A DNA stretch of 47,184 nucleotides from JBGSKV01 sp041740975 (GCA_041740975.1 JBGSKV010000091.1:1-47184); one strand, 5' to 3'. Positions 8,865 to 17,979 are shown, counted from the first letter of the stretch. Made by a program: numbers and translations. Notes: a model not told the origin generated them from the sequence alone.

Positions 8865-9078
8865 AACACCTCTAAAACTAAGTTTAAAAACTGCCGTGAG
8901 ATTTAAGGGCAGCCTACCAATATCTAACCGAGGCCGCAATATACTATCTAGACTCACATTTTTGGAGGTGGACCATCCTTCATTAAAGACCTCATGAAAA
9001 ATGAGATCCTGTTTGAAAAGTTATTGCTTTCCATGACTTTCATGGTAATTTCTCTGCAAACCTGAACCGGAGTTAATT

Positions 9079-9429
9079 ATGGAACTGGCACAATCTGTCA
9101 GCATGCCCAAGTCCGTTGCGTCGAGAACGTTAGACTCGAGCTTAGTTCTTTTAGCATTTGTCATGCCTTTGATGGTTGGGTTCACGATCGATCAATTACT
9201 AATCTCAAATTGGGGACAAGCTTACGAAAATTTGCCGCGCGCTGAATTTTTCTACGTAGCATGGCCTTTGTTGGCCGTTGGTGTTGGTTTTTTCGTACGC
9301 CGACGCGGTGCGATCATTTTGAGTCGCGGAATGTTTTTGAACGCGCTCTTTGTTGGATTGGTGGTTCTTAGCTACCTCGCCTTTTCGACGATTTGGAAAA
9401 TGGCTATCGGCTCCTGGTTACCAATTTAA
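9079..9429 (+). CDS. Small membrane protein, three TM helices
   Basis: 116 aa, not recognised. The ATG has GGAG seven bases upstream. Three hydrophobic helices can be read (about 20-42, 57-74 and 88-108), with an RRRG motif between the second and third that should face the cytoplasm. It precedes the moxR block by about 180 bases and could be read with it, but there is no direct evidence. Confidence 0.65.
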   Translation: MELAQSVSMPKSVASRTLDSSLVLLAFVMPLMVGFTIDQLLISNWGQAYENLPRAEFFYVAWPLLAVGVGFFVRRRGAIILSRGMFLNALFVGLVVLSYLAFSTIWKMAIGSWLPI

Positions 9430-9611
9430 CAATTTCATAAGCTCGCTTTGGCTTACTATCTACCTTGACCCGTGAGGGTTAATATTGCTGAACTTTTCCC
9501 GCCTTTTTGGATCTTCCTCAATCCATTCTTTCGGATTTTTATCCTCCAACCAAAAAAAAATTTAAATGCGCTCCCAGACGACCGAAGTCTATCCTAAGAA
9601 GAGGTGAAATC

Positions 9612-10556
9612 ATGAGCGTACTTGTTAAAATTGCTGACAATCATCAATTTAGTCACACTTTAACCCAACTCGAATCGATGGCTAATGGCGTCATTCTCAA
9701 TAAAGAGAATGAAATTCGCCTGACTTTGTCTTGTATCATTGCAGGCGGACACCTGTTAGTGGAAGACAATCCGGGCATGGGCAAAACAACACTTATCAAG
9801 GTTCTCGCTAAATTGCTCGGGTTGAACTTTAATCGCATTCAGTTTACGAATGACCTGTTGCCGGGCGACATCATTGGCAACTCCATTTACGACCAAAACG
9901 ATAAACGCTTCGTATTCTTTCCTGGCCCTATCTTTTCTCAGTTGGTCCTCGCCGACGAAATCAATCGGGCGACGCCCAAAACTCAGAGTGCGTGCCTACA
10001 AGCGATGGAAGAGTATCAGGTATCTGTCGATGGGCAGACTCATCCTTTGCCTAGACCATTCTTTTTAATCGCCACGCAGAATCCTCGTCAAAGCATTGGA
10101 ACGTTCGCGCTTCCAGAGTCTCAGCTAGACCGTTTCCTAATGAAAATACATTTGGGATATCCCAACCGTGCCGCCGAGAAAGAGCTGTTAATGGGTGATT
10201 CACGCCAAAAAATGATCGATCATTTGAAGCCAGTCACATCGACCGATGAAATTCTGGCCATGCAGGAAAGTGCTCGCGATGTACAGGTTTCTGATTCTGT
10301 TATTGAGTACCTGCAAAATATCGTCGATAAAACTCGCGCCAAGTTCCAAGGTCTTTCACCACGAGCAGTGCTCGGCGTGCTTGCCGCCGCAAAAGCCTGG
10401 GCGTTTATTGAAGGACGAACTTTTGTGATTCCGGAAGACATACAAGCTGTCGCCGTCGCGACTATGAGCCATAGATTGTCTACAACTGACGATCCACACG
10501 GAATCAATAGTCGTCATCGCGTCAACGATGTCCTGAAAAGTGTCCCGGTGTTATGA
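9612..10556 (+). CDS. MoxR-family AAA+ ATPase
   Basis: 314 aa from the ATG at 9612, with GAGGTG seven bases upstream; a longer in-frame start at 9507 has no ribosome site. Walker A is EDNPGMGKTT (about 48-57), Walker B is VLADEINRA with the MoxR-type TPKTQSACLQAMEE helix after it, and sensor ATQNP is present. The C-terminal lid follows. MoxR ATPases act as chaperone-like partners for neighbouring DUF58 and VWA-type proteins. The DUF58 gene overlaps its stop by four bases (ATGA), so the two are translationally coupled. This is the first gene of the MoxR-DUF58-transglutaminase unit. The exact client is not known. Confidence 0.93.
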   Translation: MSVLVKIADNHQFSHTLTQLESMANGVILNKENEIRLTLSCIIAGGHLLVEDNPGMGKTTLIKVLAKLLGLNFNRIQFTNDLLPGDIIGNSIYDQNDKRFVFFPGPIFSQLVLADEINRATPKTQSACLQAMEEYQVSVDGQTHPLPRPFFLIATQNPRQSIGTFALPESQLDRFLMKIHLGYPNRAAEKELLMGDSRQKMIDHLKPVTSTDEILAMQESARDVQVSDSVIEYLQNIVDKTRAKFQGLSPRAVLGVLAAAKAWAFIEGRTFVIPEDIQAVAVATMSHRLSTTDDPHGINSRHRVNDVLKSVPVL

Positions 10557-11497
10557 GCGCAACAAAAACATTTGTTGACCTCTTGATGAACCGCGACAAA
10601 GTCTATATTTTGCCAACTCGTTTTGGTCTTGGGTTTTGTTTCGTGAATTTAGCGATTCTGATGTCGGCCACGACATATGCGAACAATCTGGCCTATCTTC
10701 TATCCTTCTGCTTGTTCGCCGTAATGATGCTCTCGTTAATCCAAACGCACTTTAACTTCAAATCCGTCTATATTGACGATGTTTCCATCGATGGCGGTCA
10801 TGCCGATCAATATATCAATGTCAATATAGTGTTAAAGAATCCGACGGCATTCGATTGCAATCTTATTCTGTGCCAAGCACTTTTCAAAGACATAAGAATA
10901 AAGAACTACTCGAATAGCGTAACAGTAAAAAGCCACGATGGATGCTTTGTTCAGATCTCTGTTCCCGTAGAAAAGCGAGGCCTCTATACGCTGAAAGGAA
11001 TTCAGTTGAGTTCAGTTTTTCCACTTGGACTTTGGAATACATGGAAATATCACAAAATCTCTCGCGAAGCCTTTGTCTATCCGCGAATCCAAGGTCAGCA
11101 AAGCCTCCCACAACCACTTACGACTGCTCGTGCGGAAAGTGGACTGGATCGATCAGGCGGGGATGATTTTTCCGGATTGCGAAATTACTTCACGGGGGAT
11201 TCGATTCGCCATGTAGACTGGAAGGCGCATGCGCGAACCGGCAACCTATTCGTTAAGAAGTTCGACGACGGTGGCGAGGCAACCTATGATTTTCGCTGGG
11301 TAGATGTCCACTCTTTAGATACAGAAGAACGTGTCTCTCAGTTGGCGAGATGGATAGTTGATGCCGCCCAGAAACAAGAAGCATTCGCATTGACTCTTCC
11401 AAATCAAAGAGTAGAAGCGGACAAAGGGAACGCTCATTTAAAATATTGTCTGGAGTTACTGGCTGTATATGAAAATCGCACGCAAAAAAGCGCTTAG
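10553..11497 (+). CDS. DUF58 domain protein
   Basis: 314 aa with two N-terminal membrane helices (about 20-60), a beta-rich central part, and the DUF58 core RNYFTGDSIRHVDWKAHARTG near residues 212-232, followed by a Rossmann-like C-terminal portion. DUF58 proteins nearly always sit beside MoxR and a transglutaminase-like membrane protein. They are thought to form a membrane complex, but the biochemical role is unproven. The start overlaps moxR by four bases and the end overlaps the transglutaminase gene by 29 bases, so all three are made from one message. Confidence 0.9.
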   Translation: MSATKTFVDLLMNRDKVYILPTRFGLGFCFVNLAILMSATTYANNLAYLLSFCLFAVMMLSLIQTHFNFKSVYIDDVSIDGGHADQYINVNIVLKNPTAFDCNLILCQALFKDIRIKNYSNSVTVKSHDGCFVQISVPVEKRGLYTLKGIQLSSVFPLGLWNTWKYHKISREAFVYPRIQGQQSLPQPLTTARAESGLDRSGGDDFSGLRNYFTGDSIRHVDWKAHARTGNLFVKKFDDGGEATYDFRWVDVHSLDTEERVSQLARWIVDAAQKQEAFALTLPNQRVEADKGNAHLKYCLELLAVYENRTQKSA

Positions 11498-13514
11498 CTC
11501 AAAGGCATCCTTTGCAGCGTTGGTGTTGGTCGGGTTCAACCTGGTCATGCATTACGTGCATTGTCCTATTTGGGTTTCAGTCATAACGTCGATAGCACTC
11601 ATTTGGCGCGGTCTTCATGAGTTTTATAATATCCCGCTTCCCAATAAACTTTTAAGAAACCTCATCTATTTGGCTGCTTTTGTATTATTGTTTTCCATTC
11701 AGCGAACTATTTTTGGGATCGAAGCGGGACTCAATTCTTTGGTTTTGGCAGCAGGTTTAAAGCTTCTGGAGGCCGAAGGTTATAACGACTTAATGAATAT
11801 TTTCATGATCTGCTTCTTGCTTTTGATGGGAAAACTGCTGTATTCGCAGACCTTCTTGATGACGATCGTGCTGTTTGTGGATGTCATCGCCATAGTAGGG
11901 TTTATGTATAAACTGCACGCCGTAAACTATAAGAACGTGTCTTTTGCACGCAGTCTTGGTCCAAGCTTACGATTATTAATGTGGGGTGCGCCCATTATGG
12001 CATTCCTTTTCGTTTTCTTTCCTCGTATTCAAACCAGGTTTATCCCAAACCCGATAAAGAAATCCACCATCGGTTTTTCAAATTCACTTGAGCCTGGCCT
12101 GATATCAGAACTTGCCATTTCAGATCAGCCAGCCTTTCGTGTGCGCTTTAGCGGTAGCACTTTGCCTTCACCTGCTGGCATGTACTGGCGTGGATCGATC
12201 CTTGCGAAAAGCAAGGGAATGAGTTGGTACAAAGATCCCGTTCTCGAACTCATGGCACGACGATTTATGCAGAACGATCGCCGTAACCTAATCCAGCAGA
12301 CCATCATCATTGAACCGACATTTAATGATTGGCTTTTCGCTTTGGACTACCCACTCACACTGACGTTTCAAGATTTTCAACTGCAAAGACTGCTTCAACG
12401 TTCCGCCGGTGGAACCTTTAGCTTGGAGCGCCCCCTTTTCAAACAAGCTATCTATAAAGTGGAATCATCTTCAGGCGTGAATTCTGGAGAACTGACTGAC
12501 CGAGATCGCAAAGCCTACCTGCAAATCGACAAAACTGCGGACCCAAAAGTCAAAAAACTTGTCCAAAGTTGGTTAGATTCTACCAACGACCTCGAAAAAA
12601 TTCCTGAAGTCGCCACGGATTTTTTCAGAAAAGGTGGCTTCACTTACACACTTCAACCAGGGGCTTTGGAAACCAATACCATCTCAGAGTTTATATTTGA
12701 GAAGAAGCGCGGTTTCTGTGAGCATTATGCTTCTGCTTTTGCTTCTCTCATGCGTCTGGCAGGAATTCCCTCTCGAGTCATAGTCGGGTTTCAGGGTGGT
12801 CGCTATAATCCCTACGATGAAATGTATACGGTTACGTCCAAAGATGCCCACGCCTGGACCGAAGTATGGTCAGATAAGAATCAGAACTGGGTTCGGCACG
12901 ATCCGACAAGTGCTGTCGCACCCGAACGTATGCAACTCGGCGGACAAGAATACTTTCGCCTAGACCAGGACGCACAAAACTCAGGACAATCTATTCAAGA
13001 ACTCGCTAATCAGTCTCGCAACGCATTTTTTCGAACACTCATGCAAATACGCCTGATTGGTGATGCTTTGACGAGTCGTTGGGATTTGTTTCTTTTAAAC
13101 TATGACTTCGACTTTCAAAAACGGATTTTGGAAAAGTGGGGATTCGACAACGTTAAACCTGGCGAACTTTTCGCCGCCGTCATTATTGTTGTGACGCTTT
13201 TTGGTTTGATAATTATTTTTAAGAATCAATTTCAGATGCTCGACAAAGACCCATTGCGTCACATCATGCTAAAGTTTAAGAAGTTCGCGAAAAGTAAAGG
13301 TGTCGAGTACAGAGTTGGTGAAGGGTTTATTTCATTCTTTGATCGCGCAGCAAGCGCTTTGCCGAATGAGCGTGAAGCAATCGAAGACTTTGCCGTTGCG
13401 TTTATGCGAACGCGATATGCTGGCCGATGGCAAAACGACGAGTTGGATTCAAAAGTTAAAGAACTCACAAGCAAACTGACTGTTGTTACTCGTCCGTCTA
13501 AGAAAGCCGCTTAA
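11469..13514 (+). CDS. Membrane transglutaminase-like protein (TgpA/DUF3488 type)
   Basis: 681 aa. An N-terminal block of about six membrane helices (12-185) is followed by a periplasmic transglutaminase-core domain and a single helix near 555-575, then a cytoplasmic tail of about 100 residues. This is the TgpA layout. The catalytic triad is visible as Cys417 (RGFCEHYA), His461 (DAHAW) and Asp478 (RHDPT). It may act as a protease, amidase or crosslinking enzyme on glutaminyl or peptide substrates at the periplasmic face. The start overlaps the DUF58 gene. The pgs genes begin 234 bases later on the same strand, which raises the possibility that it acts on polyglutamate or anchors it; that is inference. 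Confidence 0.9.
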   Translation: MKIARKKALSSKASFAALVLVGFNLVMHYVHCPIWVSVITSIALIWRGLHEFYNIPLPNKLLRNLIYLAAFVLLFSIQRTIFGIEAGLNSLVLAAGLKLLEAEGYNDLMNIFMICFLLLMGKLLYSQTFLMTIVLFVDVIAIVGFMYKLHAVNYKNVSFARSLGPSLRLLMWGAPIMAFLFVFFPRIQTRFIPNPIKKSTIGFSNSLEPGLISELAISDQPAFRVRFSGSTLPSPAGMYWRGSILAKSKGMSWYKDPVLELMARRFMQNDRRNLIQQTIIIEPTFNDWLFALDYPLTLTFQDFQLQRLLQRSAGGTFSLERPLFKQAIYKVESSSGVNSGELTDRDRKAYLQIDKTADPKVKKLVQSWLDSTNDLEKIPEVATDFFRKGGFTYTLQPGALETNTISEFIFEKKRGFCEHYASAFASLMRLAGIPSRVIVGFQGGRYNPYDEMYTVTSKDAHAWTEVWSDKNQNWVRHDPTSAVAPERMQLGGQEYFRLDQDAQNSGQSIQELANQSRNAFFRTLMQIRLIGDALTSRWDLFLLNYDFDFQKRILEKWGFDNVKPGELFAAVIIVVTLFGLIIIFKNQFQMLDKDPLRHIMLKFKKFAKSKGVEYRVGEGFISFFDRAASALPNEREAIEDFAVAFMRTRYAGRWQNDELDSKVKELTSKLTVVTRPSKKAA

Positions 13515-13641
13515 TCCTACGAAGTTCCGTCTTTTTCACTAATTTTCAAATCAGTTTCTTTTCCCGCCGGGTCGTTCCCGGATATAAAGTCGAGTTTTTT
13601 TCGATAGATATACGTACCGCCCGCTGCGCAGTCACTCATAA

Positions 13642-13667
13642 CCAATTGAAATAGCTGGTGTTTTTTT
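13642..13667 (+). terminator. Weak candidate terminator between tgpA-like gene and pgsB
   Basis: A six-base stem with one mismatch and one wobble (CCAATT / AGCTGG) is followed by TG and seven T residues. A second hairpin, CCGGG-TCGTT-CCCGG at 13567-13581, lacks an adjacent T run. If active, it separates the two transcription units only partly. Confidence 0.35.
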
Positions 13668-13748
13668 ATTTCTAATGACTTGTCCTGCCAGTCTCATTTA
13701 GTGAAGTTTCAGGCTTTCTCAATTTTGGATAATCTTTAGGGCCTTCGC

Positions 13749-14954
13749 ATGGTTGAAGTTTTGTTGCTGGTCTTATTGGTCTTAGTCATTCTCGGTGTCC
13801 TCGAGAGTCATTTCCACCGTCGTAAACTGAGTCAGATCAAATATCGCATTCATGTAAACGGTACACGCGGCAAATCCAGCGTGACCCGATTGATAGCGTC
13901 CGGATTAAAGGAATCGGGTCTTAATGTTTGCGCCAAAACGACAGGCACCCTGGCTCGCATGATATTACCGGACGGCGGCGAGTACCCCGTCTTTCGCCCA
14001 GCAAAAGCTAACGTCATCGAACAAATCCGAATCATTGCTTCGGCAGTGGCCTACAAAGCTGATGTGCTCGTAATTGAATGCATGGCGCTCCAACCCAAAC
14101 TACAAATGGTCTGCGAGTTTATGCTTGTGAAAGCTACGCACGGTGTCATAACGAATTCCCGAGAAGATCATTTAGATGTTATGGGTCCAGGCGGAGAGTC
14201 CGTGCCACTTGCACTCGCAGGTATGGTGCCTCCCGGGAAAAAGCTCTTTACGGCCGAGCGCAAATTTCTTGATATTTTCAAAGATGTTTGCGCAGATCGC
14301 CAGACTGAACTTATCGCGGTGGGTGATAAAGAAGTCGATGCCATCACTAGTCAAGACATGGCGGGATTCACTTATGTCGAGCATGAAGAAAACGTGGCGC
14401 TCGCGCTGAAAGTTTGCGCCGACCTAGGAGTAGACCGACAAACCGCTTTGCGCGGGATGTGGAAAGGCGTACCAGATCCCGGTGCCATGAGCGTTCATAA
14501 ACTGGATTTCTTTGGCAAAAAAATGACATTCGTAAATGGCTTTGCCGCCAACGATCCAGAATCGACGGAAAAGATTTGGCGTATGGCCATAAAGCGTTAC
14601 GGTGAAAATTCTGAGAAGAAAATCGCTATTTTCAATTGTCGAGCGGATCGTCCTGATCGCTCTCGTCAACTTGCCGAAGTTTGCGCGAATTGGCCGATTG
14701 CAGATACTTATATTCTTATTGGAACCGGCACCTTCATCTTTGCAAAATATGCTTTGAAATCAGACCTCCCCTCGGCAAAACTGGTTCTGTTAGAAAATTA
14801 TCGTATTAGTGAAATATTTGAACGCGTCGTCGAAATGTCTGGGAAATCATCGATGGTCATGGGACTCGGAAACATCGGCGGCCCTGGTTTGGATCTTGTG
14901 CGACACTTTAGAAATCGAAGTCACTCTTCGAGTCCTTGGGGGATGGATGCTTAA
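13749..14954 (+). CDS. pgsB: Poly-gamma-glutamate synthase subunit PgsB/CapB
   Basis: 401 aa, the usual PgsB length. An N-terminal membrane helix (2-20) precedes a Mur-ligase-like ATPase/amide-ligase domain with P-loop VNGTRGKSSVTR (36-47). Other family motifs include NSREDHLDVMGP and the C-terminal GNIGGPG. PgsB joins glutamate residues through the gamma-carboxyl, using ATP, at the inner membrane together with PgsC. The ATG has AGGG eight bases upstream. The last eight bases overlap the pgsC start, so expression is coupled. The polymer could be a capsule, released film or osmolyte; the sequence does not tell which. Confidence 0.95.
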   Translation: MVEVLLLVLLVLVILGVLESHFHRRKLSQIKYRIHVNGTRGKSSVTRLIASGLKESGLNVCAKTTGTLARMILPDGGEYPVFRPAKANVIEQIRIIASAVAYKADVLVIECMALQPKLQMVCEFMLVKATHGVITNSREDHLDVMGPGGESVPLALAGMVPPGKKLFTAERKFLDIFKDVCADRQTELIAVGDKEVDAITSQDMAGFTYVEHEENVALALKVCADLGVDRQTALRGMWKGVPDPGAMSVHKLDFFGKKMTFVNGFAANDPESTEKIWRMAIKRYGENSEKKIAIFNCRADRPDRSRQLAEVCANWPIADTYILIGTGTFIFAKYALKSDLPSAKLVLLENYRISEIFERVVEMSGKSSMVMGLGNIGGPGLDLVRHFRNRSHSSSPWGMDA

Positions 14955-15426
14955 TTTACTCGCGGTTTCAATTGGTATCGGTTTGGCGGTGAGCATACTC
15001 TTGTCGGAAATCTTTGGGATTGCCGCTGGGGGTATGATTGTACCAGGGTACTTTGCTCTTTACCTTTTGCGTCCACTTGATTGCATTTTGACTATCGGTG
15101 TCGCTTTCATTACATATTTACTTGTGCTTTCCCTATCGCAAGTCATGATTATTTACGGCAAACGCCGAACTGTCGTCACGATATTAATTGCGTATATCCT
15201 TGGTGCTTTATTGCAAAGGCTGCCGTTTTCCTTCGTGGATCGACTTTCTGTGTTTGCGAGCCTGGAAGGCTCCGAGATTTCGGTCATTGGTAATATCATT
15301 CCTGGGCTTATTGCCATTTGGATTGACCGGCAAGGTTTTGTCGCAACGATTGCGGCTTTGATTACGTCTGCTAGTATCGTTCGTCTCATCTTGATTCTGA
15401 TATTTGGTACAGGATTATCTATATGA
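14947..15426 (+). CDS. pgsC: Poly-gamma-glutamate synthase subunit PgsC/CapC
   Basis: 159 aa from the ATG at 14947, which lies inside the end of pgsB; this start gives the standard PgsC length. It is almost entirely membrane-embedded (four to five helices) and shows the family pattern SEIFGIAAGGMIVPGYFAL near the N-terminus and ISVIGNIIPGLIAIW near residue 118. PgsC forms the synthase and probable export complex with PgsB. The stop overlaps the start of the next gene as ATGA at 15423-15426. Confidence 0.94.
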   Translation: MLNLLAVSIGIGLAVSILLSEIFGIAAGGMIVPGYFALYLLRPLDCILTIGVAFITYLLVLSLSQVMIIYGKRRTVVTILIAYILGALLQRLPFSFVDRLSVFASLEGSEISVIGNIIPGLIAIWIDRQGFVATIAALITSASIVRLILILIFGTGLSI

Positions 15427-16568
15427 AAAAAGTCTATTGGCGCCCTCGTCGGGTTTCGACCACTGTCTTAACACTTATCGCTAGTTTGTCACTTTCGGTT
15501 GTCGGCGTCGTTGAAATCTTTAAACGCGAAACTCTGCAACCACATTATAAAGAAAAAATAGAAGCCGCCCAACTTGCGGAAGAAATGTTTGCAGCTTTGA
15601 AAACAGAACGACTCCGTCGGGGTATCCCTCTTACTCCCAAAGCTGATCCGAGCCAGTCCGGTCTGATTGGTAGTGCAGTGTCTGACGTCACCAGCGTTCC
15701 CGGCAATTTGATCGCGAAGCAAACATCCGCAAATCCAAACTTTGCAGCGGTAATTGTCGAAATGCTTTTTGACGCTGGCGTGAAGCCCGGAGACTTGGTG
15801 GCCGTCGGGTACTCGGGATCGTTTCCAGCTATCAATGCGGCACTTTGCGCCGCTCTCGAAGTCATGAAAGCTAAGCCTGTTGTCATTTCTAGTGCGACGG
15901 CTTCGCAGTGGGGCGCCAACCTGAACGGCTTTTTGTGGATCGATATGGAAGATTTTTTGTTTCGATCGGGCCTGATGTCCTTCAAGTCTATTGCGGCCTC
16001 GTTAGGTGGTTTGGACGACATTGGTCAGGGAATGGAGTTGGATGCTCAAGAAGGTCTGGAAAAATCAATTACAAACCTAGGTCTCCACCTTCTGAGAGCC
16101 AACGACGTCGACGCTGCCGTTGAAGAACGCGTCACCTTATACAAGACTTCGTCCGAAGGACGCCCTTACAAGGCATATATCAATGTTGGGGGCGGCACTG
16201 TTTCTGTGGGTGGTGTTCAAGGCAAAAAAGTTTACACGCCAGGATTAAATATCCGCGCAACGAACAATGCCTTGCGAGTCAATTCGATAATGTCGCATTT
16301 TATGCGCGAAGGAGTTCCTGTCCTGCATCTGGTGAATGTCGTTTCCTTGGCGAGATCATACTCATTGCCCGTCGCCCCGCCGATCATGCCAAATATTGGT
16401 GAAGGATCTATTTTCTCACGCCAAGAGTATAATAAACCCCTCGCCGCAATGGGAATTGTCATCATCATTGCAAGCTTGATTGGCTTCCTACGCTCTGGAT
16501 TCGGTGTTAGATTAATTCAGTCGCGGATAAAAGACTCAGAACCAGCAAAATCGGAGCCAATGGTTTAG
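15423..16568 (+). CDS. pgsW: Poly-gamma-glutamate system protein PgsW
   Basis: 381 aa with an N-terminal membrane helix (14-32), a large soluble domain and a second helix near 338-358, so both ends are probably cytoplasmic with an external domain. Features include GVKPGDLVAVGYSGSFPA near residue 115 and a glycine-rich INVGGGTVSVGG near 257. This matches the PgsW family that replaces PgsA/CapA in some poly-gamma-glutamate loci. Its precise job is not established; export or polymer handling is inferred. The start overlaps pgsC by four bases and the stop is two bases before the next gene. No pgsA/capA or pgsE is seen nearby. Confidence 0.85.
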   Translation: MKKVYWRPRRVSTTVLTLIASLSLSVVGVVEIFKRETLQPHYKEKIEAAQLAEEMFAALKTERLRRGIPLTPKADPSQSGLIGSAVSDVTSVPGNLIAKQTSANPNFAAVIVEMLFDAGVKPGDLVAVGYSGSFPAINAALCAALEVMKAKPVVISSATASQWGANLNGFLWIDMEDFLFRSGLMSFKSIAASLGGLDDIGQGMELDAQEGLEKSITNLGLHLLRANDVDAAVEERVTLYKTSSEGRPYKAYINVGGGTVSVGGVQGKKVYTPGLNIRATNNALRVNSIMSHFMREGVPVLHLVNVVSLARSYSLPVAPPIMPNIGEGSIFSRQEYNKPLAAMGIVIIIASLIGFLRSGFGVRLIQSRIKDSEPAKSEPMV

Positions 16569-16570
16569 CG

Positions 16571-17260
16571 ATGGCCAAGCAAAAATCCTCATCTCAACAG
16601 AAACCGTTTTTGCTTGTGATCGATCCGGCTGTCAAAAGGCCGGAAATAAGTTCGTTAAAATTAATAACTTCCCTCACCAAACGAGAGGTTTTTTATCATT
16701 TGCCATCGATGTCTCATTTTGGTCCGTTACTGGATGTAGACCCAGGCTCTCCCCTTCTGAAAGGCATAGTCATCCTTGGTAGTGCGGCAAACATGAATGA
16801 ACGCCTTCCATGGAAAACAAATCTCGTCAAATGGATCGACAAGTTTTTGGAGTCTGGTGTGCCAATTTTGGGAATTTGCTTTGGTCATCAAATGATCGCT
16901 TCCATTTACGGCGCCAAAGTGAACTATGCATTGCCAGATAAAACAAAATATAGCGGATTTCGCAAGGTCGAGCTTTTGCCCGATGAACTCTGGGGTGGCA
17001 AGAAAAAGTCAGGTCATTTGGTGGTTTCTCACTGCCAAATTGTTCGCAGCTGTCCACAAGATCTACGCATCACGGCCTTTAGTTCTGAAGTCGCTGTTGA
17101 AGGTCTTCGTCATCATAAGCATCCCCTTTGGACATTTCAGCCTCACCCTGAAGCAACTTACGAATTCATTGAACAAAGAAATATCACAGCACCCGCCAAC
17201 GCTAAAGAATTTCAACTTGGTCAAGGAATAGTAAAATCTTTCGTGAAATATTGCGACTAG
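16571..17260 (+). CDS. Class I glutamine amidotransferase-like protein
   Basis: 229 aa, cytoplasmic. The triad of a class I GATase is present: nucleophile Cys103 in GICFGHQ, with His192 and Glu194 in FQPHPEAT. There is no synthetase domain, so it is a stand-alone glutaminase-type protein, closest in style to GuaA-like GATase1 proteins and gamma-glutamyl-acting relatives. It begins two bases after pgsW and must share its message. It could supply glutamate or ammonia for polymer synthesis, or cleave gamma-glutamyl bonds in the product or its precursors. Neither is shown. The first ten residues are basic and serine-rich and probably flexible. Confidence 0.85.
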   Translation: MAKQKSSSQQKPFLLVIDPAVKRPEISSLKLITSLTKREVFYHLPSMSHFGPLLDVDPGSPLLKGIVILGSAANMNERLPWKTNLVKWIDKFLESGVPILGICFGHQMIASIYGAKVNYALPDKTKYSGFRKVELLPDELWGGKKKSGHLVVSHCQIVRSCPQDLRITAFSSEVAVEGLRHHKHPLWTFQPHPEATYEFIEQRNITAPANAKEFQLGQGIVKSFVKYCD

Positions 17261-17270
17261 CTCGAGTAAA

Positions 17271-17663
17271 TTATATTTCATACTCTGCGCGAACTCTTTC
17301 CACTGCATCATGAAGCGTGATGGAAAGTTCATTAAAACCCATGGGCTTTTGCACCCAAAAGCTAACCGCAGATCCGGCAAGTTCTTCGGCTATATCACTT
17401 GGCAAGTGTCCGGTTAGACCGACAATAACAGGTAAATCCTGACATTCGTTTTTTAAAACTTCAGCCACTTCAACCCCCGTCATATCGGGAAGAGTCATAT
17501 CCAGAAATAAAATATCAGGCCTCATCTTCTTGCATGCTTCGATTCCCGATGCACCGGTATCGGCCGTCTCAATTTGATGCCCTCGTTTTTTTAGAATAAG
17601 CCTAACCAAAAGGCTAAAATCTTCACTATCGTCGACAACTAGAATTTTGAACGCTGTTTCGAT
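17271..17663 (-). CDS. Single-domain response regulator (receiver), unconventional start
   Basis: A stand-alone receiver of about 130 aa. Reading from the in-frame TGA at 17676-17678 gives no ATG, GTG or TTG before the essential strand ILVVDDSED. The first usual start (TTG, 17607-17609) would delete those acidic residues. ATC at 17661-17663 lies about eight bases after AAGGAA and gives a normal N-terminus; ATT at 17643 is another option. With the ATC start the pocket is Asp11/Asp12, phospho-acceptor Asp55 (FLDMTLP), the switch Thr in GLTGH and Lys in VQKPM. No output domain follows. It lies tail to tail with the pgs operon. A sequencing or assembly error at the 5' end is the main alternative. 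Confidence 0.75.
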   Translation of the reverse strand: METAFKILVVDDSEDFSLLVRLILKKRGHQIETADTGASGIEACKKMRPDILFLDMTLPDMTGVEVAEVLKNECQDLPVIVGLTGHLPSDIAEELAGSAVSFWVQKPMGFNELSITLHDAVERVRAEYEI

Positions 17664-17945
17664 TGTGCACTTCCTTCAACGAAAATTGACGCTACAAATA
17701 TTCTGTTTCTATGGGGAGGTTTCCGGAAGCTACTGGAGAAATAATGCAGAGCCATCAGTCATGAGCGTTCATCCCACACTCATTTTTTATAGGATTACGA
17801 CCTCGAAGTACATATATTCTTTACCGATTCCCATGTAGGCGAATACCTACAACGCACGCTAATCATCTACCACCATAGCTGTGGAGCGATAAGCACTTCC
17901 AAAATATCTACAATGGTCATTGATAATCTAGATTTAATAGTGATG
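17664..17945. other. Intergenic region with one short palindrome
   Basis: About 280 bases without a supported gene. The only marked structure is TGTAGG (17834-17839) and CCTACA (17846-17851) around a six-base loop, with no T run, which might be an operator or a weak hairpin. Promoter elements for the receiver gene could lie here but none is clear. Confidence 0.4.
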
Positions 17946-17976
17946 AAAAAAGTGTAGCTGATTCAAATAGCAGCTA
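17946..17976 (-). terminator. Intrinsic terminator after the DoxX-like operon
   Basis: On the minus strand TAGCTG and CAGCTA (17955-17960 and 17971-17976) form a stem with a ten-base loop. A three-base gap and six T residues follow. It sits four bases beyond the stop of the gene at 17980. Confidence 0.55.
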
Positions 17977-17979
17977 AAA

